A DNA stretch of 64,000 bases from Azolla caroliniana (Eukaryota > Polypodiophyta). The notes under the pieces were generated by a model, which was not told where the DNA came from, did not search any database, and saw only the letters and a list, made by a program, of their open reading frames with translations. A program made the translations under genes and the position numbers. Location: assembly GCA_043228905.1 (NCBI GenBank), contig JBHGNT010000001.1, positions 16,492,001 to 16,556,000 on the forward strand, written 5' to 3'. Below, piece by piece: positions 50,479-61,690 of this stretch (within the stretch, counting starts at the first letter, position 1; every line of letters begins with the position of its first letter).

Positions 50479-51651
50479 AATGGCCAACGAAATGAAGAGC
50501 CAGCGAGTAGTGGAGACTCGGCCGTATTGTCCCCGCATAGAGAACCGAGGAGACGGTTTACGCATAAAGAAAAGGGGAAGAAGAAAATGTTGGAGTATGA
50601 TTTTGACAGTACCGAGTCAGAACGGAGTGAATCTTACCTCAGGCCAATCGAGAAGGAACCTCCACGAAAGGGGTCGAAATCGACCGAAAAGGTCGTGAAA
50701 TCGGGTAATTACGAATTATGCCGATCTACCCGCCTGAAGAACCCCGTAAAGAGGTACGGGTATAATGAATACATGGCACACCATTACATGTACATGACAT
50801 GAGTGGTGGAAGTGCGTGAGCCGGAGAGTTACGTAGACGCGGCGGAAGACGCAAACTAGCGTGCTGCGATGAAGGAAGAGATGCACGCTTTAATGGACAA
50901 TGAGACTTGGGACCTGGTTGACGTACCGAAAGGTGTAAAGCCGATCAGATGTAGATGGGTGTATAAGGTGAAATGCAACATTGATGGCTCCGTCAATTGA
51001 TATAAGGCTCATTTGGTTACGAAAGGCTACGCGCAAAAGCATGACGTCGATTACGACGAGACCTTCACGCCTGTCGCGAAGATGACTATTGTACGAGTTC
51101 TACTAGCCGTAGTTGCGGCGAAGGGGTGGCATCTACATCAGATGGATGTAAAGAATGTGTTCCTGCAAGGTGATCTTGAGGAACAGGTGTACATTGTACA
51201 GCCCCCCGGATTTCTATCCGAACAGAACACTTCAGTAGTTTGTTGATTGAAGAAGGCGTTATACGGCCTTAAGCAAGCCCCACGAGCTTGGAACGCGAAG
51301 ATTATGCAACGGTTGCATAGAATGGGGTTTATGACGTCCAAATCAGACTCTTCGTTATTTGTTCGACAAGGTCGACATGGACTAGTTTGTCTTTTACTTT
51401 ATGTTGATGATTTAGTCATCGTCGGTGCTGACCTGGAAGAAATTCGTCGTGTAAAGTCTCAGCTTGCGGCATCATTCGAAATGAAGGATCTTGGCGATCT
51501 TCATTACTTCCTCGGGATCAAAGTGATCCGTTCACCCGAAGGCATATTGATCAATCAACATCATTATGCGCTGAATATGCTCTTCAAGTTCGGGATGGCA
51601 GATTGTAAGCCCATCTCGACCCCTCTGGATAGAAACGTAAAGCTTCGCTGA
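50479..51651 (+). pseudogene. Copia-E linker and reverse transcriptase
   Basis: The charged linker (to about 50760) ends in NEYMAHHYMYM, then TGA at 50800. RT: ETWDLVDVPKG, IRCRWVYKVKC, TGA at 50998, [20 protein letters not shown] (51013 on), [20 protein letters not shown] at 51244, KKALYGLKQAPRAWN, and the intact LLYVDDLVIVG (about 51395), FEMKDLGDLHYFLGI. A TGA at 51649 ends it. Several stops are single-base changes of Arg, Trp or Cys codons. Confidence 0.93.
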
Positions 51652-51970
51652 CATTCGGGAAAGGCGTGTGACCCGACATGGTTTCGACAAATTGTCGGAA
51701 GCCTCATCTACTTAACGATCACTCGAGCGGACCTCAGCTATCCGGTCGGAATGATCGGTCCATTTATGGCATAGCCCACAACCAAACACCTTCAATGCGC
51801 GCAAAGGATATTACGATATGTCAGTGGCACGAAAGACATGGCGTTGTTGTATGGTGCAAATGTAGCCGAGCAATTAGTCGGCTACACAGATGTCGATTGG
51901 GCCGGAAATGCCCACAATCATAGATCCACATCCGGATACACATTCTCATTGGGAAGTGCAGTGATCGCGT
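51652..51970 (+). pseudogene. Copia-E RNase H, N-terminal part
   Basis: In frames broken near 51670 and 51770, the RT connection (RQIVGSLIYLTITRADLSY) and RNase H start (GYTDVDWAGNAHNHRSTSGYTFSLGSAVIA) are visible. The Gypsy-D LTR begins after GCGT (51967-51970). The remainder is not in the window. Confidence 0.88.
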
Positions 51971-52687
51971 TGTCGCGTTGTTATGCGCGTGCGTGTAGAA
52001 GGTGCGGGACCACGGGGGTCATGAACCGAGGAGCGAGAGAGAGAGAGAGAGAGAGAGCAAGAGAGACTTGTAGATACGCGAAGCGAGAAGGAGAGATATA
52101 GAACGTAACACTCGATTTCAATAACAAGAGTTTACAACGACAAGAGAATTCAATAACAAGAGAATACAAGAGAATACGACTCTGACGGTTACAACCGGCA
52201 AGGCAGCGATGGACCTGACACGGGGATCCTACTCACACACACAGACAGCATTCGCTCGACTCCTAGAAACAAAACAAAAGGGGGGAGAGCCTCTGCTGGA
52301 AGCGCACGGGCTGTCCACGAAGCAAAGGCAGCGAGCTTCCAACCCACAGAGACCGACGGCCGAAGGAGAAGAGAGAGCTTGGCCCCAGATCTGCAGCAAC
52401 AGTTCGTCCTCCCTAGCGTGCGATCCCTGTTCCTTCGTCCTCTCTCTCCTTAAATAGTTCCCCAAAAGGGGGTGCCCCCTTTTCCTTAGCCAAACTGCTT
52501 TATTCCATGTCCCTGTCGACAAAGATACGCACAAAATCCCCTAATAAATGTGCAGTACCTAGTATTTACACCAGTCGCCTTAATTACGAATTATGTACAA
52601 TATATCAATCCTCGCGTCCACCCGTGTAAGAGCCGGTTCATCCGCCTTTTTCTTCGATTCCGCCTATGGCCGGTTTTCTTCACGACA
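51971..52687 (-). repeat. Gypsy-D 3' LTR, X4 (717 bp)
   Basis: On the minus strand it begins TGTCGTGAAG after the purine tract GGTGGGGGTGGG (52688-52699 complement) and ends ATAACAACGCGACA. It has a GA repeat near 52038-52056. GCGT (51967-51970) is the adjoining target sequence. Confidence 0.87.
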
Positions 52688-52699
52688 CCCACCCCCACC

Positions 52700-54016
52700 A
52701 AACCGCGCATCCACCGGCATGCGCCAGAGACGGGTATACACAGAAGAAAACCGGATTCACTCGTCGTTCTCCGATTCTCCGTCGGACCCAAACTAATCGT
52801 CGTCGTCGCTCCCGCTCGTAGGCTCCGGCTCATCTTCTAACCGCTTCTTGAACGCTTTGATCCGCTTCCTGGCCACCGGCACCGCTAACCGTGCCCTGTC
52901 GAGTTCCGTGAGGTGGTACGTGCCGTTGTCGTTCGCGCTCGTCACCGTGTAGGGCCCGAACCACCTGTTGGCAAACTTTCGCACCGCCTTGTGCTGATTG
53001 TCGAGGCTGTTGTCGTATACCAAGACCTAGTCGCCTTCCTCGATCTTCTTTGGTCGCAACCGGTGCGTCCGGTTGAACCGGGTCTTGTTCCGCTCACTTG
53101 CCGCTCGCAACTTTTCCTTCGCCCGTTCCACGTCCTCCAGGCTCTGCTCGAGTTGCCGAATCCGCGCCGCCAGCAACTCCTCCCGGCTCATCTCATCCTT
53201 CCAATCTACCGCCGCCCATGAAGAAACCGTTCGTTCCACCGTCATGATCGGCTTATGTATGTACATCAGCTCTGCCGGCATAAACCCTGTCACCAAATTG
53301 TACGTAGTTCGGTTCGCCCATAGTGCGTAAGGAAGGAGCCGCGGCCAATTCCCGACCTGCCCTCCACATGCACGCACCAACGCCTTTACGATCCGCCCGT
53401 GCCCACGTTCTACCTTCCCGTTCGCATCCAGGTTGTACGCCATAATGAGGGAGAGTTTGACGCCTAGCCGGTCGAACAACTCCTCAGCTTCCCACACATC
53501 CAGCTCTCCCCGGTCCGCCATGATCTTCCCAATGCACCCATACCAACACACTACCTCTTCGATTAGGAACCGGCATACAGCCGCGGTTGTCTTGTTCTGA
53601 AGTGCACGGCCTTCCACTTTGTTCGTTAAGTCTTCCCGTGCAAGCACCAGGTATCGCATCTGTCCTACCCCCATCGGCATCGTCACCAAGTCTACCATCC
53701 ACTTGAAATGGTCCGTAGGCGGGTAGGTCAGGTGTAGGTCGTCCCGGTGTCGGACTACTGAGTGCATCTGACAGCTTTCGCAATTCGTTACGAACCGATG
53801 CATGTCCTGGTACAGCCCCGACCACTAGTACTTCTCCTTCAGCTTCTCGAACGTGGCCCACGTTCCGCGGTGTCCGGCCCAAGGGCTCTCATGAAATGCC
53901 GCCAGTAATTTCCCCTGTTCTTCTTTCTTTGCCACTACTCGGAGTGGGATGCCGCTCCTCTTCTTTGGGTGCCTCCATATGCACCCGTCCCGCCGGAAGA
54001 ATCTGTTCGGAATCAA
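52700..54016 (-). pseudogene. Gypsy-D integrase and C-terminal domain
   Basis: From right to left: a basic zinc-finger region (FFRRDGCIWRHPKKRS, HESPWAGHRGTWATFEKLKEKY; then a TAG at 53826-53828), FVTNCESCQMHSV (Cys pair), core WMVDLVTMPMG (Asp, about 53700), IMADRGELDVWEAEELF (Asp, about 53515) and YNLDANGKVERGHGRIVKAL (Glu, about 53420). The stretch 53027-53803 is open. The C-terminal domain (52793-53023, WFGPYTVTSANDNGTYHL) follows after a stop at about 53026. The ANGKVERGH box differs from the usual plant GNGQAER and recalls fungal Ty3 relatives. Confidence 0.9.
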
Positions 54017-54668
54017 CGCTTGGATTCACCTTCTTCAACCGGCCACAACCGATTAATCGCGGATCAATGGAGCAGAAAATAGGAACCACACGGAGAAACA
54101 AAATAAAACGCGAGTACACAGGGATTAACGTGGAAAACCCTAGACGGGAAAAACCACGGGAGTACAAGACTCCAAACCAAACACTATACAGAGAAGTATA
54201 CAATGGCGAGCTGCAAGGCGACGACCTTGAGCTCGCTGTCCTCGCCACAGGCGGCGGAAATACACAGAGGCGTCTACCTCTTCGTCTCTCGCGCTCTATC
54301 TCTCTCCCTCTCTCACGGCTGCTCTCACTTCACTCCCCTTGAGTGGAAAAACAGAAAAATAAGCAGCAACTAAGAACTGTTTGCCCTAAGTCATATTTAT
54401 ACACATATGACTTTCGGGCTATTTACAAATATAGCCTCAAGGGCTCTTGGCAAACATATTCACAAATATGTCCCCGCATCCGGATCTCTCTCCGGGTACA
54501 TTCGTCATCCGGCTCCGTAACCGGGGTCTTCATCATCCGGCTCCGTAACCGGGGTCTTCATCATCCGGCTCCGTAGCCGGGGTCTTCGTCATCCGGCTCC
54601 GTAACCGGAACCGGGCTTGCCGTCATTCATCTCCGGACATCCCATCCGGAGGGACCGAAATCCCAACA
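54004..54668 (-). repeat. Copia-C2 3' LTR (665 bp)
   Basis: On the minus strand it begins TGTTGGGATTTCGG and ends TTGATTCCGAACA, a canonical TG...CA. U3 has the same 28-bp array (about 54500-54605) as Copia-C1. The terminal ~150 bp of U5 do not match the Copia-C1 terminus except for short blocks (GGTTGTGGCCG). Confidence 0.94.
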
Positions 54669-54678
54669 AACTCCCCCT

Positions 54679-57600
54679 TCACTTCGGCATGGGATGTCTC
54701 TCCAATCCGATCCTCTTCCGGCATGCTTCCAGCTTGTCGGGTGTGAGCACTTTGGTCAGCATATCTGAGCCGTTCTCGTCCGTGTGGATCTTCGTCAGCA
54801 CGAACTCCTGGTCTTCTATCCTTTCCCGGATCCAGTGATATCTTCGCTGGATGTGCTTCGTCCGGGAGTGATAGGCCGCGTTCTTCGCAAGGTGGATGGC
54901 ACTTTGACTGTCGCAGTAGAGTCGGTACTCCTCCTGCCGGATACCGAGCTCTCTAATGAAGTCCTTCATCCATATCATTTCCTTGCCGGCTTCAACAGCT
55001 GCCATGTACTCCGCCTCCGTGGTTGACAACGCAACCGTCTTCTGAAGCCTCGACTGCCACGAAACAGCTCCCCCTGCATACGTCATCACATACCCTGATG
55101 TGGACCGGCTGGTATCTGCATCAGCCGACATATCCGAATCGGTAAAGCCGTCGAATTCGGGCTTACCGGAGCCGAATCGGAGGCACACGTTTGCCGTGCC
55201 CTTCAGGTATCGGAGTATCCACTTGACCGCGTTCCAGTGCTCTTTGCCGGGATTGCTCATGTACCGGCTCACCACTCCGACTGCATATCCTATGTCCGGT
55301 CTTGTACACACCATTGCGTACATCAAGCTTCCGACAGCAGAGGCATATGGTACTTTCATCATGTCCTCCTTCTCAGCCTTTGTCTTGGGGCTTTGCTTGC
55401 TGGACAGCTTGCAGTTTGCCGGGAGGGTTGACCCAACCGGTCTTGCTTCCGACATGTTGAACCGGTGAAGCAGCTTTGTCACGTACTTCTCCTGTGACAG
55501 CCACAACTGCTTCTTCTTCCGGTCCCGGATGATGTGCATCCCTAGTATCTGTCTCGCCGGACCCAAGTCCTTCATTGAGAAGGTTCGGTGAAGAGCCTTC
55601 TTCAGCATCCGTATCTTGACCTGGTCCCGTCCGACGATCAACATGTCGTCCACGTACAGGAGGAGTATTAGAGAGTCTCCTCCTTCGAATTTCTTCACAA
55701 ACACGCAGTGATCGGACTGCGTTTTGTGGTACCCTTCGTCGGTCATGAAGGAGTCGAACTTCCGGTACCATTGCCGGGGAGCCTGCTTCAGTCCGTAAAG
55801 GCTCTTCTTCAACCGGCATACCAGGTGCTCCTTCCCTTCCTTCTCGAATCCTTCCGGTTGCTGCATGTAGATCTCTTCTTCGAGGTCACCGTGAAGGAAT
55901 GCCGTCTTCACGTCCATCTGTTCTACCTCGAGGTCCATGCTTGCCGCTATGCTCAGCACCGTCCGGATGGAGGTCATCTTCACTACCGGGGCAAATATCT
56001 CGTCGAAGTCGACGCCCTTCTTTTGCTGAAACCCCTTCACCACGATCCTGGCTTTGTATCTCGGGGGGTTTCCGGCATCTCCCGGTTTCAGCTTGAACAC
56101 CCACTTGTTTCGAAGTGCCCGCTTTCCTTTCGGCAACTCCACAAGTTCAAATGTGTGGTTCTCATGCAGGGAATCCATCTCGTCCTGCATGGCACTCAAC
56201 CACCTGCGGCTCTGGGTGTCATGCTTTGCTTCTTCAAAGCTCTCCGGCTCCCCCTCGTCGGTTAGCAACACGTGCTCTGGTTCCGGAAATCTCCGGGGGG
56301 GCCTTCTCTCTCTTAGAGGATATCTCCGTTCCGGAGCTTCGGTAACCGGTTCTTCCGATTCTTCTTCATCCGAATCCATTTCGGGATCGGGGCCGGTTCC
56401 GGTATCATTTTCATCTTCTTCGGCCGGTTCTGTTTCTTCACCGTCTTCGGCCGGATCCTCGAGTGCTAACCGGTCCCTTGCCGGTCGGGACTGCTCCTTG
56501 TAGAGTTGATCCTCACCGGTCGACTTGGAGCTCTTTACCTTCTTCTCCGACTCCCAGTCGGTGAGTGTCTTGTCCTCCATGAAGATGATGTCTCGACTCC
56601 TGAATATCTTCTTGTCAACCGGGTCCCATACTCGGTAGCCGAACTCGTCGTCGCCGTAACCGAGGAATATGCATGGCCGGGTCTTTGGATCTAGCTTTCC
56701 TCTCCGGTCCTTTGCCACATGCACGTATGCGAGACACCCGAACACCTCCAGATGCCGGTAGGATACTTCCTTACCGGTCCACACTCTCTGCGGCGTGTCT
56801 CCGTCCAAAGGTACTGAGGGTGATCTATTTATCACATATGTCGTCGTCGACATTGCCTCAGCCCAAAATCCCTTGGGTAATTTCGCATGCGCCAGCATAC
56901 TCCGGACCCTCTCCATTATGGTCCGGTTCATCCTCTCGGCCAGCCCGTTCAGTTCCGGCGTCTTCGGCACAGTAAACTCGAGTCGGATTCCCTTCGAGCG
57001 ACAGTACTCCTGGAACTGCCCCCGGTATTCCCCTCCATTATCCGCTCGTATCGCTTTCAGCTTCTTGCCGGATTCCCTTTCCACTCTCGCGTGGAGTTCT
57101 TTGAAGACGCACAACACTTGGTCCTTTGTCTTCAACGGTGCCGTCCACAGTCTTCGGCTGTGATCATCTATGAAAGTTACGAAGTACTGCGCTCCGCCAT
57201 GTGACTTCGTTTCTACCTGACACACATCGGTGTGCACCAACTCCAATGGTGCGCTACGTCTCGTCGGTGGCCTTGAGTGGAAGGAGGTTCGGTTCTGCTT
57301 ACCGGCCAGGCAATCGGTGCACTTCTCCAGGTGCACATGCTTCACTGGAATAAGGTTGTCTTCTGCAAGCCTCTTCATCCCCTTCTCACTCATGTGGCAC
57401 AGTCTCTTGTGCCACAGCTCACCGGCAGTGTCGGCTGCCACATTCAACTCTTCCGGACATAACCGGGCATTCATCAGGTACAGTGTGTTGATTTTCCGGG
57501 CCCGAGCCACTATCAGGCTCCCCTTGCTGAACTTCATTACGCCGTTCCGGATGCTACCTGTGTAGCCTTCATCATCTAGCCTCCCGGCCGAAATCAGGTT

Positions 57601-58752
57601 CAATCGAACCTCCGGAACGTGTCGGACATCCTTCAGCAGCATTTTGCATCCAGTCGGGGTTGTCAACCACACGTCTCCGATGCCGGCAATCCGGCACGTA
57701 CCTTCATTTCCCATCCGAACACAGCCATGCTCACCGGCTGTGTAGGATGAGAAGTATCTTCTCTCCGGGGTCAGGTGGAACGATGCTCCGGAATCGACCA
57801 CCCAGGTCGTCTCATCGCCGGCAATGTTTAGTTCACCTTCTTCGGTGATGAGCATGATCTCCTCTTCACTTGCCGCGAGTGCCGTCGTTCCTTTCCGGTC
57901 CTGTCCTCGCCGATCCGAACCATTCCGGTCCGTGGCTCCCCGGTATGCACCGTTTCTCTCCGGTGACTTCTTCGAATCGGTGTTGTCGGTTCCATTGTCT
58001 TTTCGGTAATGCCGACAATTCTTTCGGAAGTGCCCCGGCTTCCCACAGTGGAAGCATGTGGGCCTTCCTCTTGACTGCGACCGGGTCCCCGACTTCTCCC
58101 GTCTTTGCGGACTCCGGTTCCATTGTCTTCCCCGATCCGATTCGGTAAACAGCATCTTCGGGTCGGAGGCCGGTTCCTTATCTCTCCGACGCGCTTCTTC
58201 ATTCAGAATACTTGTCTTTACCGTTTGTAAGGACAAGTTATCTTCGGTGCACGAGGTGCTGAGAGTCACCACCAAGTTCTCCCAGCTTTCCGGCAATGTA
58301 CACATCAGGATGATGGCTTGCATTGCATCCTCCAACGGGAACTTGATCGCCGCAAGCTGATTCACGAATCCCATGAACGTGCTTACGTGTTCCACCATAC
58401 TCTCGCCGTCCTGGTACTTGAGATTCACTATCTTCCTCATCAGGGAGGTCCGGTTCAACGCATTCTTCCTCTCGTAGAGGCCCGACAGCTTCTTCCACAT
58501 CTCATATGCGTTGGTGTCGTTTGCCACATGTTGTAGGACGCTCACGTCGACGTATTGTCGGATCGTCGCTACGGCTTTCCGGTTCAGGAGCTTCCACTCC
58601 GACTCAAGTACCCCTTTCGGTATTTCCGACCTGTCAATCGGTTCGTACAGGTCCCGAACAATCAGAAGGTCCTCCATCTTGATCTTCCAGTCGGCGTAAT
58701 TCTGTGCATTCAGCACCATCATCATCGGCTGCCCGCTGCCGCCGCCTTCCAT
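54679..58752 (-). CDS. Copia-C2 Gag-Pol polyprotein, 1357 aa, intact
   Basis: It has the same domain series as Copia-C1: gag (NYADWKIKMEDLL), CFHCGKPGHFRKNC knuckle, protease WVVDSGASFHL, LWHKRLCHMSEKG, integrase with HTDVCQ, RADNGGEYR and GLAERMNRT, RT with LLYVDDMLIVG, RNase H with TDSDMSADAD, STTEAEYMA and YCDSQSA. No stop or frameshift. The start chosen is the ATG at 58750-58752 (MEGGGSG), matching Copia-C1. An upstream in-frame ATG would begin in the LTR before the primer site and is unlikely. It differs from C1 by one Glu fewer in the acidic linker and scattered substitutions (for example FWKNC/FRKNC in the knuckle). The knuckle in this copy keeps the more usual basic residue. Confidence 0.97.
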   Translation of the reverse strand: MEGGGSGQPMMMVLNAQNYADWKIKMEDLLIVRDLYEPIDRSEIPKGVLESEWKLLNRKAVATIRQYVDVSVLQHVANDTNAYEMWKKLSGLYERKNALNRTSLMRKIVNLKYQDGESMVEHVSTFMGFVNQLAAIKFPLEDAMQAIILMCTLPESWENLVVTLSTSCTEDNLSLQTVKTSILNEEARRRDKEPASDPKMLFTESDRGRQWNRSPQRREKSGTRSQSRGRPTCFHCGKPGHFRKNCRHYRKDNGTDNTDSKKSPERNGAYRGATDRNGSDRRGQDRKGTTALAASEEEIMLITEEGELNIAGDETTWVVDSGASFHLTPERRYFSSYTAGEHGCVRMGNEGTCRIAGIGDVWLTTPTGCKMLLKDVRHVPEVRLNLISAGRLDDEGYTGSIRNGVMKFSKGSLIVARARKINTLYLMNARLCPEELNVAADTAGELWHKRLCHMSEKGMKRLAEDNLIPVKHVHLEKCTDCLAGKQNRTSFHSRPPTRRSAPLELVHTDVCQVETKSHGGAQYFVTFIDDHSRRLWTAPLKTKDQVLCVFKELHARVERESGKKLKAIRADNGGEYRGQFQEYCRSKGIRLEFTVPKTPELNGLAERMNRTIMERVRSMLAHAKLPKGFWAEAMSTTTYVINRSPSVPLDGDTPQRVWTGKEVSYRHLEVFGCLAYVHVAKDRRGKLDPKTRPCIFLGYGDDEFGYRVWDPVDKKIFRSRDIIFMEDKTLTDWESEKKVKSSKSTGEDQLYKEQSRPARDRLALEDPAEDGEETEPAEEDENDTGTGPDPEMDSDEEESEEPVTEAPERRYPLRERRPPRRFPEPEHVLLTDEGEPESFEEAKHDTQSRRWLSAMQDEMDSLHENHTFELVELPKGKRALRNKWVFKLKPGDAGNPPRYKARIVVKGFQQKKGVDFDEIFAPVVKMTSIRTVLSIAASMDLEVEQMDVKTAFLHGDLEEEIYMQQPEGFEKEGKEHLVCRLKKSLYGLKQAPRQWYRKFDSFMTDEGYHKTQSDHCVFVKKFEGGDSLILLLYVDDMLIVGRDQVKIRMLKKALHRTFSMKDLGPARQILGMHIIRDRKKKQLWLSQEKYVTKLLHRFNMSEARPVGSTLPANCKLSSKQSPKTKAEKEDMMKVPYASAVGSLMYAMVCTRPDIGYAVGVVSRYMSNPGKEHWNAVKWILRYLKGTANVCLRFGSGKPEFDGFTDSDMSADADTSRSTSGYVMTYAGGAVSWQSRLQKTVALSTTEAEYMAAVEAGKEMIWMKDFIRELGIRQEEYRLYCDSQSAIHLAKNAAYHSRTKHIQRRYHWIRERIEDQEFVLTKIHTDENGSDMLTKVLTPDKLEACRKRIGLERHPMPK

Positions 58753-58766
58753 TTTCTGCAACAGTC

Positions 58767-58778
58767 GCTCTGATACCA
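58767..58778 (-). promoter_or_regulatory. Copia-C2 primer binding site (initiator tRNA-Met)
   Basis: TGGTATCAGAGC on the minus strand, three bases from the LTR end, the same spacing as in Copia-C1. Confidence 0.95.
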
Positions 58779-58781
58779 GTT

Positions 58782-59446
58782 TGTTCGGAATCAACGCTTG
58801 GATTCACCTTCTTCAACCGGCCACAACCGATTAATCGCGGATCAATGGAGCAGAAAATAGGAACCACACGGAGAAACAAAATAAAACGCGAGTACACAGG
58901 GATTAACGTGGAAAACCCTAGACGGGAAAAACCACGGGAGTACAAGACTCCAAACCAAACACTATACAGAGAAGTATACAATGGCGAGCTGCAAGGCGAC
59001 GACCTTGAGCTCGCTGTCCTCGCCACAGGCGGCGGAAATACACAGAGGCGTCTACCTCTTCGTCTCTCGCGCTCTATCTCTCTCCCTCTCTCACGGCTGC
59101 TCTCACTTCACTCCCCTTGAGTGGAAAAACAGAAAAATAAGCAGCAACTAAGAACTGTTTGCCCTAAGTCATATTTATACACATATGACTTTCGGGCTAT
59201 TTACAAATATAGCCTCAAGGGCTCTTGGCAAACATATTCACAAATATGTCCCCGCATCCGGATCTCTCTCCGGGTACATTCGTCATCCGGCTCCGTAACT
59301 GGGGTCTTCATCATCCGGCTCCGTAACCGGGGTCTTCATCATCCGGCTCCGTAGCCGGGGTCTTCGTCATCCGGCTCCGTAACCGGAACCGGGCTTGCCG
59401 TCATTCATCTCCGGACATCCCATCCGGAGGGACCGAAATCCCAACA
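58782..59446 (-). repeat. Copia-C2 5' LTR (665 bp)
   Basis: It has the same length as the 3' LTR with one noticed difference. TATAAATA (about 59173-59180 complement) and the U3 repeat array are present. GAATC follows at 59447. Confidence 0.95.
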
Positions 59447-60324
59447 GAATCGGTATGCCTTCTTCCGTACCCGGTTCGCCTTCTCTCTCGCCCATGCTGC
59501 GTCCGGCATCATTGTCCGTAGGAGCCTCCCGATTTGGAGCCACTCCCCGTCGTACCTGATTTCGTCAAATTCGTTAAGCGTCGGAGTGTCCCTTTTCCTC
59601 GTCATTACGTTAGCCGAACCGAAGAAGTCCTCACCGACTTCTTCGTCATCCAAAACCATGTCTTCTTCGTCGTTGAACCTTGCCCTCGAAAGCATGTCGT
59701 CCTTTCCAAAGATATGCCGTATCTCTGGGTTCATGGACTTAATGTACGCTATCCACCGGAGCATTGCTAGGTCCGGCGTCGCACATCCGAAACCATGCCG
59801 AGTATCGGTAGGCAGTCCGTCTCGATGATCACCTCCGTCCCGATAAGATAATCCTTGTCGGCCTTGACTGCCGAAACGACACCCCAAATCTCGCACTTAA
59901 CTTGGGCGTATCCTCGCTACCGCTCGCTCAATACCTTCGGGAATCGTACACCGTCCTTGTCCTCCTGATTGATTACCCACCCGATCCCGGTAGGGCTGGT
60001 GTCCACCGTCACGCAGATGGGAACATCCTTGCCGTAAACCGCTTTATGGATAGACGGCGCTACCGTAAGCACCTCCTTTAGTCTCCGTACTGACTCCGTG
60101 TGCTCCGTTCTCCACTCAAAGCTACGCCCCTTTTTCAATAGTCCATAGAGGGGTTCTGCGACATGTGCGTAGTGCGGGATCCAGATGTGGTAGAACACGC
60201 ATGCTCCCAAGAATCTGTGGACCTCCGTGACCGAATTGCAGTCATGCTTCATCGCGGAGATGGCTTCCACCTTGGCCGGAGACGGTTTCCGACCGTATGG
60301 TCCGCATAGGTGCCCGAAAACCAT
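59447..60324 (-). pseudogene. Gypsy-D RNase H and RT connection
   Basis: 60324-59917 carries MVFGHLCGPYGRKPSPAKVEAI, VHRFLGACVFYHIWIPHYAHVAEPL, SFEWRTEHTESVRRLKEVL and VTVDTSPTGIGWVINQ, which is the first catalytic Asp region. A break at about 59915 changes frame. 59896-59447 contains a DAIIETDCLPMV-type segment in another frame, then LRWIAYIKSMNPEIRHIFGKDDMLSRARF and the acidic linker, ending at Copia-C2. There is at least one frameshift. Confidence 0.85.
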
Positions 60325-60387
60325 GATCTCTGATTGCTCGAAGGCCGACTTTTCCCCGGAGAAGGTGAGCCTTGCGCCTTCTAGTCT

Positions 60388-61690
60388 CTACAGCACCTTC
60401 TCGTAGTCATCGATGTGGGACGCCACGAAATTCTGACATCCGTCCGGCCCGATTGCCTCGTTCTTTTTCTCCACCGGGCATCCCCTGATCAGGATGTCAT
60501 CTAAGAATGGCATGGTGATGTCCAGGATACAATCCCTGAGCACTTTGTTCATCGCGTTCACCATGTGAGCCATTGAGTTCGTCCCTCCTTGTGGCAGGGT
60601 ACACATCCGCACTAGCCCGAGAGGAGTTTGCATCGTTGTAATGTCTCTGCTCTCCACGGCTAGTTGGAACTGATCGTACCCTAAGTTCAGATCACCTACA
60701 AAATAGATCGACCTTCCTGCGAAGGCCTCTGCGAACTCGTCTATGGTCGGTCCGATTCCTGCATTACGGATGGTCACCTTGTTGACCGGTTGCAGGTCCT
60801 GAATGAAGCGCAACGTGCCGTTCTTCTTCGACACCGTAAACCACCGATTCGAATACGGGGCACTTGATGGTTCGAGGATGCCGATCTCCACCTTTTGCTT
60901 CAGGAGCTCCATCAACTTCGGGATGTGAGCTCTCGGCACCGGAATCGGCTTGAGATTCCACAGTACATGCGGTACCGTGAAGATCACCATCGGTTCGACA
61001 ACTGTCGGGTCTACGCACCCGATCTCCTCCGGTGAGAATGCGAAAGCCTTCCCATGCCTCCCGAGCATTCTCCGAAACCGGTCCTCCTCCGCCGGCAGTA
61101 GAAAGCCACCCCCACCGACCTTAAGCTCCCGTAACGTTATGTCGGTGAACCGGTGCCCTATCCCAGCCGGATTCCGTACACTTGGGTCCGATGCGACCCC
61201 TTTTATCCGCTCCTCGCTGCCCTCTAGCAAGGATGCCGCAATTGGCCTCACCTTCCGGTCCACAGTGTTGTACTTTGTATCCACGCGGGCCATCTGATCC
61301 GACCCGATCCTTTCCCCGAAGTCCACGATGACTTTGTACATTCCCATTGACCCCAGAATGGTCCGGTCTTCTCTAAGATCTTCACCGATCACCTTTCGCA
61401 GTTCGCCCAAGGTGTCGTCAAAAGAGACCGCCTCCACGGCGCCGCTAATGTCTTCGTCGAGGAAGAGGACTCCGCAACCCCTGAGCCGCTCCTCCGCTCG
61501 CTTCCTCTCCCGGCCGCTGACGCCGGTTATAGTACAACCTCCATTGTCGGAGAACCAAAATTTCCTACCTATGGTACAGGTCCTCTTCCGTACTGTACAT
61601 TTGTGGGGTTCTTCCCGGGTGTCCGGACTATCGCGGCCCCACGCCTTGATAGCCCTCTCTAAAGATCCCCTTGGGTTTCGCCTCTGAGGG
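60388..61690 (-). pseudogene. Gypsy-D reverse transcriptase
   Basis: A long open stretch: a linker rich in Arg/Glu with a GGGGFLLPAEEDRFRRMLGRH segment, the RT entry (LWNLKPIPVPRAHIPKLMEL, IGILEPSSAPYSNRWFTV), KKNGTLRFIQDLQPVNKVTI, DEFAEAFAGRSIYFVGDLNLGYDQFQ, LVRMCTLPQGGTNSMAHMVNAMNKVL and the active site TMPFLDDILIRGC. The DD pair is present as FLDD. The sequence is diverged from Gypsy-A and Gypsy-B. The frame stays open to 60388, where a TAG ends it. With RNase H and protease broken, the copy is not functional. Confidence 0.9.

Larger units (their letters stand above)
48670..51970 (+). mobile_element. Copia-E, 5'- and 3'-truncated copia
   Basis: gag, GAG-pre-integrase, integrase, RT and the start of RNase H lie in order on the plus strand. 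The element stops at 51970, where the Gypsy-D LTR begins in the middle of RNase H. The left side abuts the X-E LTR with no LTR of its own. Same family as Copia-1. Confidence 0.9.
54004..59446 (-). mobile_element. Copia-C2, second complete Copia-C
   Basis: 5443 bp with TSD GAATC (53999-54003 and 59447-59451). Both LTRs are 665 bp. By eye they differ at one site in the U3 repeat (CCGTAACC at the left copy, CCGTAACT near 59300). Gag-pol is open throughout. It is inserted in Gypsy-D. Gag-pol is nearly identical to Copia-C1, but the outer U5 sequence differs. Confidence 0.96.

Noticed and set aside
58753-58794. Upstream start for Copia-C2 gag-pol (ATG at 58794)
   Set aside because: It would start inside the LTR and read through the primer binding site. 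The ATG at 58752 matches the Copia-C1 start.
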